Below the pieces are notes generated by a model that saw only the letters and a program-made list of their open reading frames with translations, was not told the DNA's origin and ran no database searches. DNA of 55,327 bases from Tidjanibacter sp. (lineage in GTDB: Bacteria > Bacteroidota > Bacteroidia > Bacteroidales > Rikenellaceae), in assembly GCA_017936605.1 (NCBI GenBank), contig JAGBFH010000019.1, forward strand, positions 1-55,327, written 5' to 3'. Of the stretch, positions 7,322-16,672 are shown one piece after another. The translations under genes and the position numbers were made by a program. Numbering within the stretch: the first letter of the stretch is position 1; each line of letters starts with the position of its first letter.

Positions 7322-9022
7322 TCAGCCTAAGGTGATGACTCTATCGCAGAAGTCGAGCGTGCGGCTATTGTGCGAGATGAAGAGAATCGTCAGCTCCTTG
7401 TTGGCCTCCGAAAGGCCCGCAACGGCATCCACAATCTCCCTCTCGGTCTTCTCGTCGAGCGACGAGGTGGCCTCATCGAACATCAGCACCGAGGCCTCCT
7501 TATAGAGGGCGCGAGCGATGCCTATGCGCTGGCGCTGACCGCCCGAAAGACGGCAGCCCGCCTCACCCGTGACGGTATCCACACCCTCGGGCAGCGAAGC
7601 CACCAACTCATCCAGGCGAGCAGACCTAATGGCCCTCGTAAGTCGTTCGTGGTCAATATTTTCACGCTCCACACCGAGAGCGATATTCTCCGCTATGGTC
7701 TGGTCGGGGATGAACAAATCCTGCGACACATAGGCAACATTATTCTGCCACATACGCCTCTCCAGAGGGGTATTAACAGCCCTGCCATCCACCCTCATCT
7801 CACCCTCCTTGGGCACAAAGAGGCCTGCGATAAGGTTGAAGAGCGTGGTCTTGCCGCGACCCGAAGAGCCCTGAATACCAACCCTTTCGCCCTTGCGGAT
7901 GGTGAGCGAGTAGCCGTCCAAGACCTTCTCGTCGGTATAGCCAAACGACACCTCGTGGAGCTCAATTTCGCTTTCAAATGGGAGTCGCTCGGTGGTCTGA
8001 GGCACCTCGGGCACCTCGACCGAGAGCTCCTCCGAGAGGAGTTCCACAACATACGAGGTGCGCTTATACTCGGTCCAAGCACCCACTATACGGCTGATGG
8101 AGGGGACAATGCGGTAGGCGGCAACGGCAAAAACGCCGAGGAAAATCTTGAGCTCACCAACGCTCTGACCCATAGCAATTCCGAGCAGGATGACCGCCAC
8201 CACACCAAGCACCAGCGAGAACTCAATAACATAGCCCGAAGCAGCCCTCACCCTCATAGCCTTCAGGGAGTAGTGGCGCAGGGAGTCTATGCCCGCCCCG
8301 AAGCGTTTGGTGATGGAGGGTTTTGCCCCCGCAATTTCTATGTCGGCATAGCCCCTCAGGGCCTCATACATAGTCTTATTTTGGGCCACCTGGAGTCGGT
8401 TTTCCTCCCTGCCGTTCTCGGCCATTCGGCGGCGGATGATGCGCGAGTAGATGATGGCCACAGGCACGAATACTGCAATCGCAAGTGCCACAATCATAGG
8501 ATTATAGAAGCTCAGCAGAATGAGCAGTGAGCCTACCACCAACAGCTCCGTGAGGATGGCCAGCAGTGAGCTCACAACGCTCGATGAGAAGCGGTGGCAG
8601 ACGGCGTTGACATTGTTGACAAGCCTTGTGGTGTGATGGGAGCGCACAAACTGAAGGCCGCGCGAGAGGTAGTTGTCGTACATCTTCTTCGAGAGGTCGG
8701 CATACAGAAGGAGCATAAAACGCGCCCTATACTGCTGGAGGGCCACACCCACAACACCCTTCAGGGCGATGAGTGCCAAGACCAAGCCGCAGATGGCCGC
8801 CACGAAAGCCCCCTCGGAGCCGAATCCGAGCGAGTTGTATAGGGCAGCAAAAATGGCATTGTTTTGGATGATGTTCTCGTCGAGCACCACCAACAACACC
8901 GACACGAGGGCCGCTATACCCACCAGGTCGACCACAGCCGAGAGGAGTGCCGAGAGGATAACCATCGGCAATCGCCTGCGCCTTTCTCTCGGCAGGAGAG
9001 CATATACTTTGCGTAGATTCAT
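7322..9022 (-). CDS. ABC transporter, fused membrane and ATPase domains
   Basis: A 566-residue half-transporter of the exporter type. The N-terminal half has about six membrane segments, starting with VILSALLSAVVDLVGIAALV; the C-terminal half is the ATPase. Visible are a Walker A, GSSGRGKTT (about residue 385), the signature LSGGQRQRIGIARAL, Walker B VLMFDEATSSLDE and the switch His in ILFISHNSR. There is no N-terminal C39 peptidase domain. I chose the ATG at 9022 because a -7 box lies at 9104-9111; a longer reading frame would start inside that promoter. It lies upstream of, and on the same strand as, the S26-PqqD-HprK genes, 225 nt away, and may export their product. Confidence 0.85.
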   Translation of the reverse strand: MNLRKVYALLPRERRRRLPMVILSALLSAVVDLVGIAALVSVLLVVLDENIIQNNAIFAALYNSLGFGSEGAFVAAICGLVLALIALKGVVGVALQQYRARFMLLLYADLSKKMYDNYLSRGLQFVRSHHTTRLVNNVNAVCHRFSSSVVSSLLAILTELLVVGSLLILLSFYNPMIVALAIAVFVPVAIIYSRIIRRRMAENGREENRLQVAQNKTMYEALRGYADIEIAGAKPSITKRFGAGIDSLRHYSLKAMRVRAASGYVIEFSLVLGVVAVILLGIAMGQSVGELKIFLGVFAVAAYRIVPSISRIVGAWTEYKRTSYVVELLSEELSVEVPEVPQTTERLPFESEIELHEVSFGYTDEKVLDGYSLTIRKGERVGIQGSSGRGKTTLFNLIAGLFVPKEGEMRVDGRAVNTPLERRMWQNNVAYVSQDLFIPDQTIAENIALGVERENIDHERLTRAIRSARLDELVASLPEGVDTVTGEAGCRLSGGQRQRIGIARALYKEASVLMFDEATSSLDEKTEREIVDAVAGLSEANKELTILFISHNSRTLDFCDRVITLG

Positions 9023-9103
9023 TTCCAACAAGTGTGTATCTAAAGCGGTTTTGCAGCGGCCTTCCCACCCCACAATGGCGAGCGGGCCTTTGCAACCAAA
9101 GTA

Positions 9104-9111
9104 CAAAGGTA
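9104..9111 (-). promoter_or_regulatory. putative -7 box of the ABC transporter gene
   Basis: Minus-strand TACCTTTG matches TAnnTTTG. No good -33 TTTG was seen at the usual distance. Predicted leader to the ATG at 9022 is about 75 nt. Confidence 0.45.
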
Positions 9112-9183
9112 TAAATTATTTGGAATCATTGAGCTCCTCGTGGAGCCAAAAAGGGGTAACAAACTAAAGTTTGTTGGAAAATG

Positions 9184-9214
9184 TTTGTATCCTATGGAAA
9201 AATAGCTAATTTTG
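9184..9214 (+). promoter_or_regulatory. Bacteroidetes promoter of the OB-repeat lipoprotein
   Basis: TTTG (9184-9187), a 19-bp spacer and TAATTTTG (9207-9214) match the Bacteroidetes sigma-ABfr consensus. The predicted start of transcription is about 70 nt before the ATG at 9292. Confidence 0.7.
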
Positions 9215-9291
9215 CGCAAAATATACCCCAATGGAAATGGGAATAAAACAATAAAACAATTACAACATAACCAAACAAATTTTTTTTCACT

Positions 9292-12255
9292 ATGAATTTC
9301 AAAAAGTTATTCCTTCTTCTGGTAGCGCCTCTGGCACTCGCGATGGGTTCGTGTACCCCCGAGGGTCCCGAGTACACCCTGCCCGAGATTACCGTTACCG
9401 ACGCCAACGGCGCAACGGTGACCGCTGTATCCTTCCCCGCTGAGGGTGGTGACCAGACTATCACTATCACCGCAACCCGCAGCTGGAGCATCTCCAGTCA
9501 GGCTGATTGGTTTGCAATCACCCCTTCGAGCTACACCAACGAGCTTATGACTTCCGACGCTATTGAGGTTACCTTCACCGCAGCTCCCAACGATGGCGGC
9601 GCTCGCAACGAGACCATCAAAATCGCTATGGACAAAACTGAGGTTAGCATCACCGTTTCGCAGGCAGGCGAGGGTCAGGTTGCTCTCGGCGAGGTTCTCT
9701 ACTACGACAACTTCGACAAGGGCGGTCAGGCACAGAAAGGCTCCAACGGCTGGGATACCTATATGGACGGCGCTGGTGCTGCATACTGCAACCCCACCCC
9801 TGAGAATCAGGCAAATGTGAGCTACACCGGTACCAAACTGACCGTTCGCAGCAACTCGGCAAACGGCTCGGGTGGCACCCACTCCAACTACGATGGTAGT
9901 GGCGTAAACTACCTCTGGTTCGGTACTGCTCCCACCAACTTCACCGCCAGCGGCATCTCGCTCGCCAACCTCGAGGGCAACGCTCTGACCCTCTCGTTCG
10001 GTACCGAGCGCTATGAGTACAACGCTACCGACAACACCTTCAAGAACGACGAGTTCCAGGTATACATCAGCGGCGATGGCGAGAAATGGACCCAGATTGA
10101 GTACTCCTTCCTCGAGGGCGTAAACCTCAACGGCAAGTGGAACATCGCAACCGCACAGTTTAACCTCAAAGAGGTTCCCGAGACCCTCTCCATCTACTTC
10201 ACCGCAACCGTAGGTGCTGCTTATGCACTCGACGATCTGAAACTCACCGCAGGTGGTGGTGGCGCGGAGATTGACCTCTCGGCAGGTAGCGCAATCAGCG
10301 GTGGCAACACCGGTGGTGGCGGTGGCGCAAGCGACCCCAACGCAGTGAAGGCTACCGTTCAGGAGTTCTTGAACGCTGCTGAGGATGCAACCGTCTATGA
10401 GCTCACCGGCGTTATCGGCGGCAGCATCAACACCCAGTATGGCAACTTCGATTTGACCGACGCAACCGGCACCGTATATATCTACGGTCTGAAGGACGCA
10501 AGCGGCAACTACGCATTCACTTCGCTTGGCCTGAAAGAGGGTGACACCATCACCGTTCAGGGTACCCGCACCTCCTACAACGACAAGCCCCAGATGAAGA
10601 ACGCTCTCTACATCTCCCACACCGCAGGTGAGGGTGGTGGCACCACTGAGCCCGAGCCTCCCGTGGCTGGCGAGGGTGACTACGCTTCGGACAGCCCCTT
10701 CGTTCAGGCAACCGACGACTCGACCAACGCAGCATACGGCCTGGGCGACACCAAGATTGGTGGTCAGGCAGTGACCGGCTTCAAGCTCGGTAAGAGCAAA
10801 CAGGAGGGTAAGTTCACCTCGAAAGCTATTGGCGTTTCGGGCGACAAGTACCTCAACTTCTACGCCGTATCGTGGGGTGCAGGTGGCGACAAGACCATCT
10901 ACTACCGCGTAAATGGTGGCGAGGTTATGTCGCAGGCTATCAAGGCAAACGAGGGCGCAGCACAGAATCCTCCCTACAACAACCTCACCCCCACCGCCGA
11001 GGACCACTACTCGGTACTTTTGAGCGGTCTGAAGGAGAGCGATGTTATCGAGTTCTCGACCAACGCAGCATTTGACTGCGCAACAACCACCGACTACGCT
11101 ACTCGCGCCATCTTCTTTGGTGTGAAACTCACCGACGAGGCCCTTGGCGGCACCACCGGTGGCGGCACCACTGAGCCCGAGCCCGAGCCCACCCCTGGCG
11201 TTGTGAAAGCAACCGTTCAGGAGTTCTTGAACGCTGCCGAGGATGCAACCGTTTATGAGCTTACCGGTACTATCAAAGGCACCTACAACACCCTCTATGG
11301 CAACTTCTACCTCGAGGATGCAACCGGCGAGGTGCTCATCTATGGTATTCTCCAGAATGGCGAGAAATGCTATGAGGCACTCGGTCTGAAGGATGGCGAC
11401 ACTCTGACTATCCAGGGCGCTCGCACCTCCTACAATGGCACTCCCCAGATGAAGAACGCCGAGTATATCGCCCACACCGCAGGTGGCACCACCACTCCTG
11501 ACCCCGAGCCCGAGCCCGAGCCCACCCCTGGCGATATTATTGAGACTACCATCAAGGAGTTCCTCAACGCAGCCGAGAGCACCACTCAGTGGTACAAACT
11601 CACCGGTACTATCACCAACATCTCGAACACCACTTACGGCAACCTCGACATTATGGACGAGACCGGTAGCGTATATGTTTATGGACTCACCGCTACCCAA
11701 GTAGCAAGCAACGACAAGTCGTTCTCGACCCTCGGTCTTGAGGTTGGCGACATCGTTACCCTCGTAGGTACTCGCGCATCGTACAACGAATCGCCCCAGG
11801 TTGGTGGCCCCGCATACTACATCTCCCACGAGAAAGGCGAGGAGCCCGAGGTACCCGAGGGTGCAACTGTAGCAGAGCTTACCCTCTCGTCGCTTGGTCT
11901 GGCTAACGCAGAGAGCGTGGATGGTAGAACCATCTCGCTCGATGAGAATGTAAGCATCGTATTCCGTCAGGGTGGTGCAAACAACGCTCCTGCATACTAC
12001 GAGAGCGGTGCCGCTGTTCGTATGTATCAAAATGGTGCAACCCTCGATGTGACCGCAGAGGGCAAGACCATCACCTCGATTGAGCTGACCTTCGCAAACA
12101 ACCACTACTACCTTGGCGCCGACAGCGGCGAGCTCTCCGCCGAGGCTTCGGTTCGCACCTGGACAGGTGAGGCTTCGAATGTGAAGTTCACCTCGACTGG
12201 TACCGACAAGAACCACCGCGCTTATGTAGCAGCCATCAAGGTTACCTACGAGTAG
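9292..12255 (+). CDS. large surface lipoprotein with BACON and OB-like repeats
   Basis: A 987-residue predicted lipoprotein; the lipobox LAMGSC places the lipidated Cys at residue 21. A BACON-like Ig domain spans about 28-126, then a beta-sandwich-like region (140-335) and three homologous OB-fold-like repeats near 352-446, 637-730 and 747-850. They share a pattern of KATVQEFLNAAEDATVYELTG, YGNF and TGxVYIYG. Another all-beta region lies at 460-620 and at the C-terminus, with Gly-rich or Glu-Pro-rich linkers between. Repeats 1 and 2 are nearly identical even in codon use, indicating recent duplication. No catalytic motif is seen; binding of nucleic acid or another polymer is inferred from the OB-like units and from the nuclease genes that follow. 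Confidence 0.7.
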   Translation: MNFKKLFLLLVAPLALAMGSCTPEGPEYTLPEITVTDANGATVTAVSFPAEGGDQTITITATRSWSISSQADWFAITPSSYTNELMTSDAIEVTFTAAPNDGGARNETIKIAMDKTEVSITVSQAGEGQVALGEVLYYDNFDKGGQAQKGSNGWDTYMDGAGAAYCNPTPENQANVSYTGTKLTVRSNSANGSGGTHSNYDGSGVNYLWFGTAPTNFTASGISLANLEGNALTLSFGTERYEYNATDNTFKNDEFQVYISGDGEKWTQIEYSFLEGVNLNGKWNIATAQFNLKEVPETLSIYFTATVGAAYALDDLKLTAGGGGAEIDLSAGSAISGGNTGGGGGASDPNAVKATVQEFLNAAEDATVYELTGVIGGSINTQYGNFDLTDATGTVYIYGLKDASGNYAFTSLGLKEGDTITVQGTRTSYNDKPQMKNALYISHTAGEGGGTTEPEPPVAGEGDYASDSPFVQATDDSTNAAYGLGDTKIGGQAVTGFKLGKSKQEGKFTSKAIGVSGDKYLNFYAVSWGAGGDKTIYYRVNGGEVMSQAIKANEGAAQNPPYNNLTPTAEDHYSVLLSGLKESDVIEFSTNAAFDCATTTDYATRAIFFGVKLTDEALGGTTGGGTTEPEPEPTPGVVKATVQEFLNAAEDATVYELTGTIKGTYNTLYGNFYLEDATGEVLIYGILQNGEKCYEALGLKDGDTLTIQGARTSYNGTPQMKNAEYIAHTAGGTTTPDPEPEPEPTPGDIIETTIKEFLNAAESTTQWYKLTGTITNISNTTYGNLDIMDETGSVYVYGLTATQVASNDKSFSTLGLEVGDIVTLVGTRASYNESPQVGGPAYYISHEKGEEPEVPEGATVAELTLSSLGLANAESVDGRTISLDENVSIVFRQGGANNAPAYYESGAAVRMYQNGATLDVTAEGKTITSIELTFANNHYYLGADSGELSAEASVRTWTGEASNVKFTSTGTDKNHRAYVAAIKVTYE

Positions 12256-12305
12256 TGACATAGGACTTTGCCGTCGCAACCGACGATGGCAGAACCAAAC
12301 TCCCC

Positions 12306-12338
12306 AAAGGGCCCACAATAATTGTGGGTCCTTTTTTT
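12306..12338 (+). terminator. terminator after the OB-repeat lipoprotein
   Basis: CCCACAAT (12312-12319) pairs with ATTGTGGG (12321-12328), extended outward by G-C and A-T pairs and followed by seven T. Confidence 0.85.
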
Positions 12339-12527
12339 GTGGCTAATGGCAAAGGCCGAGAGCCCAAAAAGTGGTTTTTGTTATTTTTTTCGCCCATTCC
12401 TACTCTTTTTATACTTGCGCGCGCGTGAGTTCGGGAAAAATGCGTATCTTTAGCCCCCAAATGCGCCCGCGCGCTGCGCACACACGCAAGTACGCACGCG
12501 CAGGTATGAAACAAAAGAACACAGACA

Positions 12528-13691
12528 ATGAGAACAAGACAGATACTTTCGACACTTCTTTCGGTTGTGGTGGCAACACTGGCCATCGCCTGCACCACCA
12601 CACCCCAGATTCCCAATAGCGCCAAGTTCAGCGTGGGCGAGACCGTGGGTCACACCACCAAGCAGCAGTTCCTCTCCATCACCTCGGAGTATGCGTGGAA
12701 CATCTCCATCGACTACCGCTCGCCCGAGGGTGAGAGCGACTGGTGCAAGCTGAGCAAGACCAGCGGCGAGGGTAACGCCAATGTGCTGATGTCCTTCGGC
12801 GAGAACACTCTCAACGAGTCCCGCTCGCTCGCCATCACCGTGCAGTTCCCCAAGGAGAGTCGCACCCTGCTCTTCACGCAGCGTTCGGCCGACACACAGC
12901 TCTCACAAGACGACCTGAGTGGCTGGCTCGAGCTCCCCACCTTCGAGGAGGACCGCACACGCTACTTCTTCTCGAAGCATATGCTCCCCTCGACCAGCAA
13001 TCGTGAGCGTAGCTTCTCGGTCTTCTACGATACGGACAACTTCCTCCCCTTGTGGGTGGCCTACCCTCTCTGTGAGGGCAATATGTACGGCAGCGGCAAC
13101 CGCGTGAACGACTGGGGCATCTTGGACCCCAACATCCCCGCCGATAAGCAGCTCTATATGAAGAGCTCCTATCAGGGCAGCTACGACCGCGGCCATATGC
13201 TCCCCTCCGCCTCGAGGCTCCGCTCGAGCGACGACAACCGTCAGACCTTCTACCCCACCAATATGACCCCACAGCTCTCGGGCCTCAACCAGCAGAAGTG
13301 GGCGCAGATTGAGATTCAGGTGCGCGACTGGGCCGAGGGGTGCGACACACTCTATGTGGTCACGGGCGCCGTACTACAGACCGCAGGTGGCAACGAGGCC
13401 GTTTCGTACACCTACTGCAAGAGCGACAGCAGCAAGGATGTGGCCATCCCCAACTACTACTACAAGGCCCTCCTACAGTACCGCAACACGGGCGGCTCGA
13501 AGAGTTATCAGGCACTCGCCCTCTGGGTACCTCACAAGCCCGCAAGCGGCCCCGCCAAGAAGGAGGATGTGGTGACCATCGACGAGCTGGAGGAGCTCAC
13601 AGGTATGGACTTCTTCCCCAACCTCGACAAATCCGTTCAGGCCACCGTGGAGAGCACTATCAACTACCTCTACTGGGGCGGCATAGAATAA
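12528..13691 (+). CDS. secreted DNA/RNA non-specific endonuclease lipoprotein
   Basis: A 387-residue lipoprotein (lipobox LAIAC, Cys22). A BACON-like domain occupies about residues 30-125, and a NUC (DNA/RNA non-specific, beta-beta-alpha-metal) nuclease domain about 135-385. The catalytic motif DRGH is at 220-223 (general base His223) and the metal-binding Asn245 lies in PTNMTPQ. Members cut DNA and RNA without sequence preference; the lipoprotein signal points to the cell envelope, probably the surface. It lies between the terminator at 12306-12338 and the second nuclease gene, with a run of alternating Cs and Gs (about 12418-12500) in its leader. Confidence 0.88.
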   Translation: MRTRQILSTLLSVVVATLAIACTTTPQIPNSAKFSVGETVGHTTKQQFLSITSEYAWNISIDYRSPEGESDWCKLSKTSGEGNANVLMSFGENTLNESRSLAITVQFPKESRTLLFTQRSADTQLSQDDLSGWLELPTFEEDRTRYFFSKHMLPSTSNRERSFSVFYDTDNFLPLWVAYPLCEGNMYGSGNRVNDWGILDPNIPADKQLYMKSSYQGSYDRGHMLPSASRLRSSDDNRQTFYPTNMTPQLSGLNQQKWAQIEIQVRDWAEGCDTLYVVTGAVLQTAGGNEAVSYTYCKSDSSKDVAIPNYYYKALLQYRNTGGSKSYQALALWVPHKPASGPAKKEDVVTIDELEELTGMDFFPNLDKSVQATVESTINYLYWGGIE

Positions 13692-13938
13692 GCGGCAACG
13701 GGCACAACGGTGCCAGCGAGTGAGGGTGGCTCCGAAGCAAGGCGGTAGGTAGAATTACGACATACAGTTACACTAAAAGTTTTTGGGCACAACGGTGCCA
13801 GCGGGCACAACGGTGCCAGCGAAATTAGAGATTCCGAAGCAAAGCCGTGGGTAGAACTACGACATACGGTTACACTAAAAGTTTTTGGTGCAGCTTTTTA
13901 CAAAAAGCTGCGAAAACAACAGAAAAAAAGGAAAAAAA
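13692..13938 (+). repeat. repeat cluster between the two nuclease genes
   Basis: Two tandem copies of a unit containing TCCGAAGCAAGGCGGTAGG, an ACTACGACATAC-like segment and CACTAAAAGTTTTTGG, with AACG stem-loops at 13701-13714, 13786-13799 and 13804-13817. The unit ends in the 5' hairpin at 13890-13911. Confidence 0.75.
13890..13911 (+). repeat. 5' hairpin element, copy 3 (upstream of second nuclease)
   Basis: Arms GCAGCTTTTT and AAAAAGCTGC with an AC loop, identical to copy 1. The nuclease ATG follows only 27 nt later. Confidence 0.7.
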
Positions 13939-15507
13939 ATGAAACGATTGGGTTTGATGATTGCCCTGATGGCAATGATGATGGTGGCAGGCTGTGATGA
14001 GCAGAGTGGCTCGGGAAGCGGCTCCCACACCCTTAATGTACCCTTCTCGTCCAAGACCATCGAGGCCGAGAGTGGCTCCTTTGTGCTGAATGTAGAGAGC
14101 AACATCGAGTGGGTTATCACCAGCTCGGCAGAGTGGCTCACCACCAACCGCAACGACTTCTCGGGCTCGGCCGGTGTGCTCTGCACCTACAAGGCCAACA
14201 CCTCGGCCAAGAGCCGCAGCGCCAAGCTGAACATCACCCCCAAGACGGCAGGTGAGGGCTCCAGCCACTCGATAATGGTCATCCAGAACGGCACCGAGGG
14301 CGGTGGTGACAATGGTGGCGACAATGGTGGTCAGGGTGGCAACGATAGTGGCAACGACGATGTACCCGAGGGGGTGGTTGTGGCCACCGTTGCGGAGTAC
14401 TTGGTAGCCCCCGAGGATAACACCATCTATCAGCTCACGGGCACCATCGGCGGCGGCATCGTTGACTACTACGGCAACTTCGACCTCACGGACTCCACCG
14501 GCAGCGTCTACATCTACGGCGTGGTCGACGAGAGCGGCGACTACATCTGGGACTCGCTCGGTCTGGAGGCCGGCGATGAGATAACTCTTCGTGGCACACG
14601 CCAGAGCTACAAGGGCACTCCCGAGATGATTAACGCACTCTACATCTCGAGCGTCAAGAATAGCGGTGGCAACGACGATGGAGGCAACGACGACGGAGGC
14701 AATGATGACGGAGGAGATGACGACGGAGGCGACGGAGGTCTTGTGACCGACGGTGGTACCCGCTATGCAGGCTGGGCCGAGCTGCCCGCCGAGGAGAACA
14801 ACTCCGACTACTACTATGCCTACCATATGATTCCCGACAAGGGCAACGGCAAGGTGCGCAACTTTGCGGTGTGCTACTCCGAGGAGCTCGGTTGCCCCGT
14901 GTGGGTGGCCTCGCCTATGCACTCCTACTACACCGCCAAGAACACCTCGCGTAGTGACGCCTACGCACCCGACCCCGATATTCCCAGCAGTATCCAGGTA
15001 CACAAGCGCGACGGCTACACCCGTGGTCACCTGCTCGGCAGCAGCGACAGGCTTGTGAGTGCCGGTGCCAACCGTCAGGCCTTCTACTACTCCAACATTG
15101 CTCCCCAGCTCTCCTCGGGCTTCAATACGGGTGGTGGTGTGTGGAACAACCTGGAGAGCTACTGCGACGGTCAGCTCTGCTCCGACACCCTCTATATGGT
15201 CAATGGCTGCTACTGGGAGAACTACAACAAAAAGTCCAGCGGCACGGTCATCCCCACCCACTACTACAAGGTCCTCTTGCGCACCAAGAAGGGCAACACG
15301 GGCAAATGGGTCGTAAACTGCTCGGAGAGCGAGCTGAAGTGCGTGGTCTTTATGGTGGAGCACAACTCTTCGCAGCACAAGGTGGAGCCCCACCGCGGTA
15401 TGATGATGAGCGTGGCCGAGCTGGAGAGGATGACGGGCCACACCTTCTTCCCCAATGTGAAGAACGCCCCCAAAGATAGCTACAACCCAAGTGACTGGGG
15501 ACTTTAG
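13939..15507 (+). CDS. nuclease lipoprotein with BACON and OB-like domains
   Basis: A 522-residue lipoprotein; lipobox MVAGC gives Cys19. Order of domains: BACON-like (about 30-115), Gly-rich linker, one OB-fold-like unit (about 150-240) closely similar to the repeats in the 9292-12255 protein, a 25-residue Gly/Asp linker, and a NUC nuclease domain (about 265-520). The catalytic motif is TRGH (361-364; His364) in place of DRGH, with Asn386 in SNIAPQ. I chose the ATG at 13939, which begins the signal peptide; an in-frame upstream ATG at 13885 lies inside the repeat hairpin. It is the first gene of a tight operon with the EEP hydrolase, the TonB receptor and the DUF5689 lipoprotein. Confidence 0.87.
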   Translation: MKRLGLMIALMAMMMVAGCDEQSGSGSGSHTLNVPFSSKTIEAESGSFVLNVESNIEWVITSSAEWLTTNRNDFSGSAGVLCTYKANTSAKSRSAKLNITPKTAGEGSSHSIMVIQNGTEGGGDNGGDNGGQGGNDSGNDDVPEGVVVATVAEYLVAPEDNTIYQLTGTIGGGIVDYYGNFDLTDSTGSVYIYGVVDESGDYIWDSLGLEAGDEITLRGTRQSYKGTPEMINALYISSVKNSGGNDDGGNDDGGNDDGGDDDGGDGGLVTDGGTRYAGWAELPAEENNSDYYYAYHMIPDKGNGKVRNFAVCYSEELGCPVWVASPMHSYYTAKNTSRSDAYAPDPDIPSSIQVHKRDGYTRGHLLGSSDRLVSAGANRQAFYYSNIAPQLSSGFNTGGGVWNNLESYCDGQLCSDTLYMVNGCYWENYNKKSSGTVIPTHYYKVLLRTKKGNTGKWVVNCSESELKCVVFMVEHNSSQHKVEPHRGMMMSVAELERMTGHTFFPNVKNAPKDSYNPSDWGL

Positions 15508-15559
15508 CAAATGCAAAATTGAAAATTGAATATTGAAAATTGACAACACAAAACCAGAT

Positions 15560-16609
15560 ATGAAAAGACAACTATTTGTATTGAGCCTTTTGGCAGCGAT
15601 GGTGCTATCCATCAGCACCACCTCGGCACAGAGCAAACGCTACACCGTATTGTTCTACAATGTGGAGAACCTCTTTGACACCATTCAGGACCCCACAATC
15701 TACGACACAGAGTTCATCCCCTCGGGCGTGAAGGAGTGGAACTCCACCAAGTACTACAAGAAACTCGACAACCTCGAAAAACTCTTCTACTTGGTGGCAC
15801 AGGAGAACAAAGCCTACCCCACCGTCATAGGTGTGAGCGAGGTTGAGAACCGCAATGTTCTGGAGGACATCGCCTCGATGCCCAAACTCCTGCCCGCAGG
15901 CTACCAGATTTGCCACTACGACGGCCCCGATGCCCGTGGTGTGGATGTGGCCTTCTTCTACCGCCCCGACCAGTTTAAGTATGAGGGCAGCGAGTCCATC
16001 AAGGCCAACATCCCCGGTGCAAGGGAGGGCTTCCGCACAAGGGACCTTCTGACTATGTGGGGCAAGATTGACGGTGAGGACTTCTTCTTCGTGGTGAGCC
16101 ACTGGCCCAGCCGTAGGGGCGGTCAGAACTCGTCGGCCTTCCTGCGCGAGGGTCTGGCAAGCCAGATTAAGGGCATCTGCGACTCGGTGCGTCAGGCCAA
16201 CCCCGCGACCAAAGTGGTTGTGATGGGCGACTTCAACGACGACCCGGGCGATAGGAGCGTATCGGAGATGCTCGGTGCCAAACTCAAGAAGAACAAACTC
16301 CAGTCGGGCGATATGTTCAACCCCTTCTGGCAGATGCACCGCGACGGCTACGGCACACTGGTCTACAACGACCTGTGGAACCTCTTTGACAACATCGTTG
16401 TGAGCGACAACCTCGCAAACGCACCCGCAGGCACCCTTGAGCTCTGGAAACCCAAGAAGGCTAAATACTACGGCAACATCTTCAAAGCAGAGTTCCTCTT
16501 CCAGAAGGAGGGTCAGTATAAGGGTTACCCCCTGAGGACCTATGTGGGCAACAACTTCCAGGGCGGTTGGTCGGACCACCTGCCTGTCTACATCTTCCTT
16601 GTGAAGTAG
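15560..16609 (+). CDS. exported endonuclease/exonuclease/phosphatase-family protein
   Basis: A 349-residue EEP-fold (DNase I-like) hydrolase with a cleavable signal peptide ending at SAQ. The metal and catalytic motifs are all present: YNVENLFD, SEVENR, SHWPSRRGG, GDFNDDP and SDHLPV. The family hydrolyses phosphodiester bonds in nucleic acids, or phosphate esters in other members. Export plus the adjacent nuclease gene (53-nt gap) and receptor gene (64-nt gap) suggest it finishes the breakdown of nucleic acid outside or in the periplasm. I chose the ATG at 15560 because it starts the signal peptide; nine upstream codons lie in an AATTGAAAATTGAC repeat. Confidence 0.86.
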   Translation: MKRQLFVLSLLAAMVLSISTTSAQSKRYTVLFYNVENLFDTIQDPTIYDTEFIPSGVKEWNSTKYYKKLDNLEKLFYLVAQENKAYPTVIGVSEVENRNVLEDIASMPKLLPAGYQICHYDGPDARGVDVAFFYRPDQFKYEGSESIKANIPGAREGFRTRDLLTMWGKIDGEDFFFVVSHWPSRRGGQNSSAFLREGLASQIKGICDSVRQANPATKVVVMGDFNDDPGDRSVSEMLGAKLKKNKLQSGDMFNPFWQMHRDGYGTLVYNDLWNLFDNIVVSDNLANAPAGTLELWKPKKAKYYGNIFKAEFLFQKEGQYKGYPLRTYVGNNFQGGWSDHLPVYIFLVK

Positions 16610-16672
16610 GCCCCTTGTCCGAAAGACGCAAATACAGAGAAAAGAACAAATATACAGATTTAACAAAACGCT

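Noticed and set aside
5425..9022. PQQ or standard lasso-peptide cluster
   Set aside because: No radical SAM enzyme, asparagine-synthetase-like cyclase, transglutaminase-like protease or recognisable precursor is present beside the PqqD-like gene.
9307..12318. Open frame of about 1000 codons on the minus strand opposite the OB-repeat lipoprotein
   Set aside because: It mirrors a real gene with lipobox, domains and promoter. Long antisense frames are expected in GC-rich, codon-biased genes, and the product is low-complexity Val/Gly/Leu without domains.
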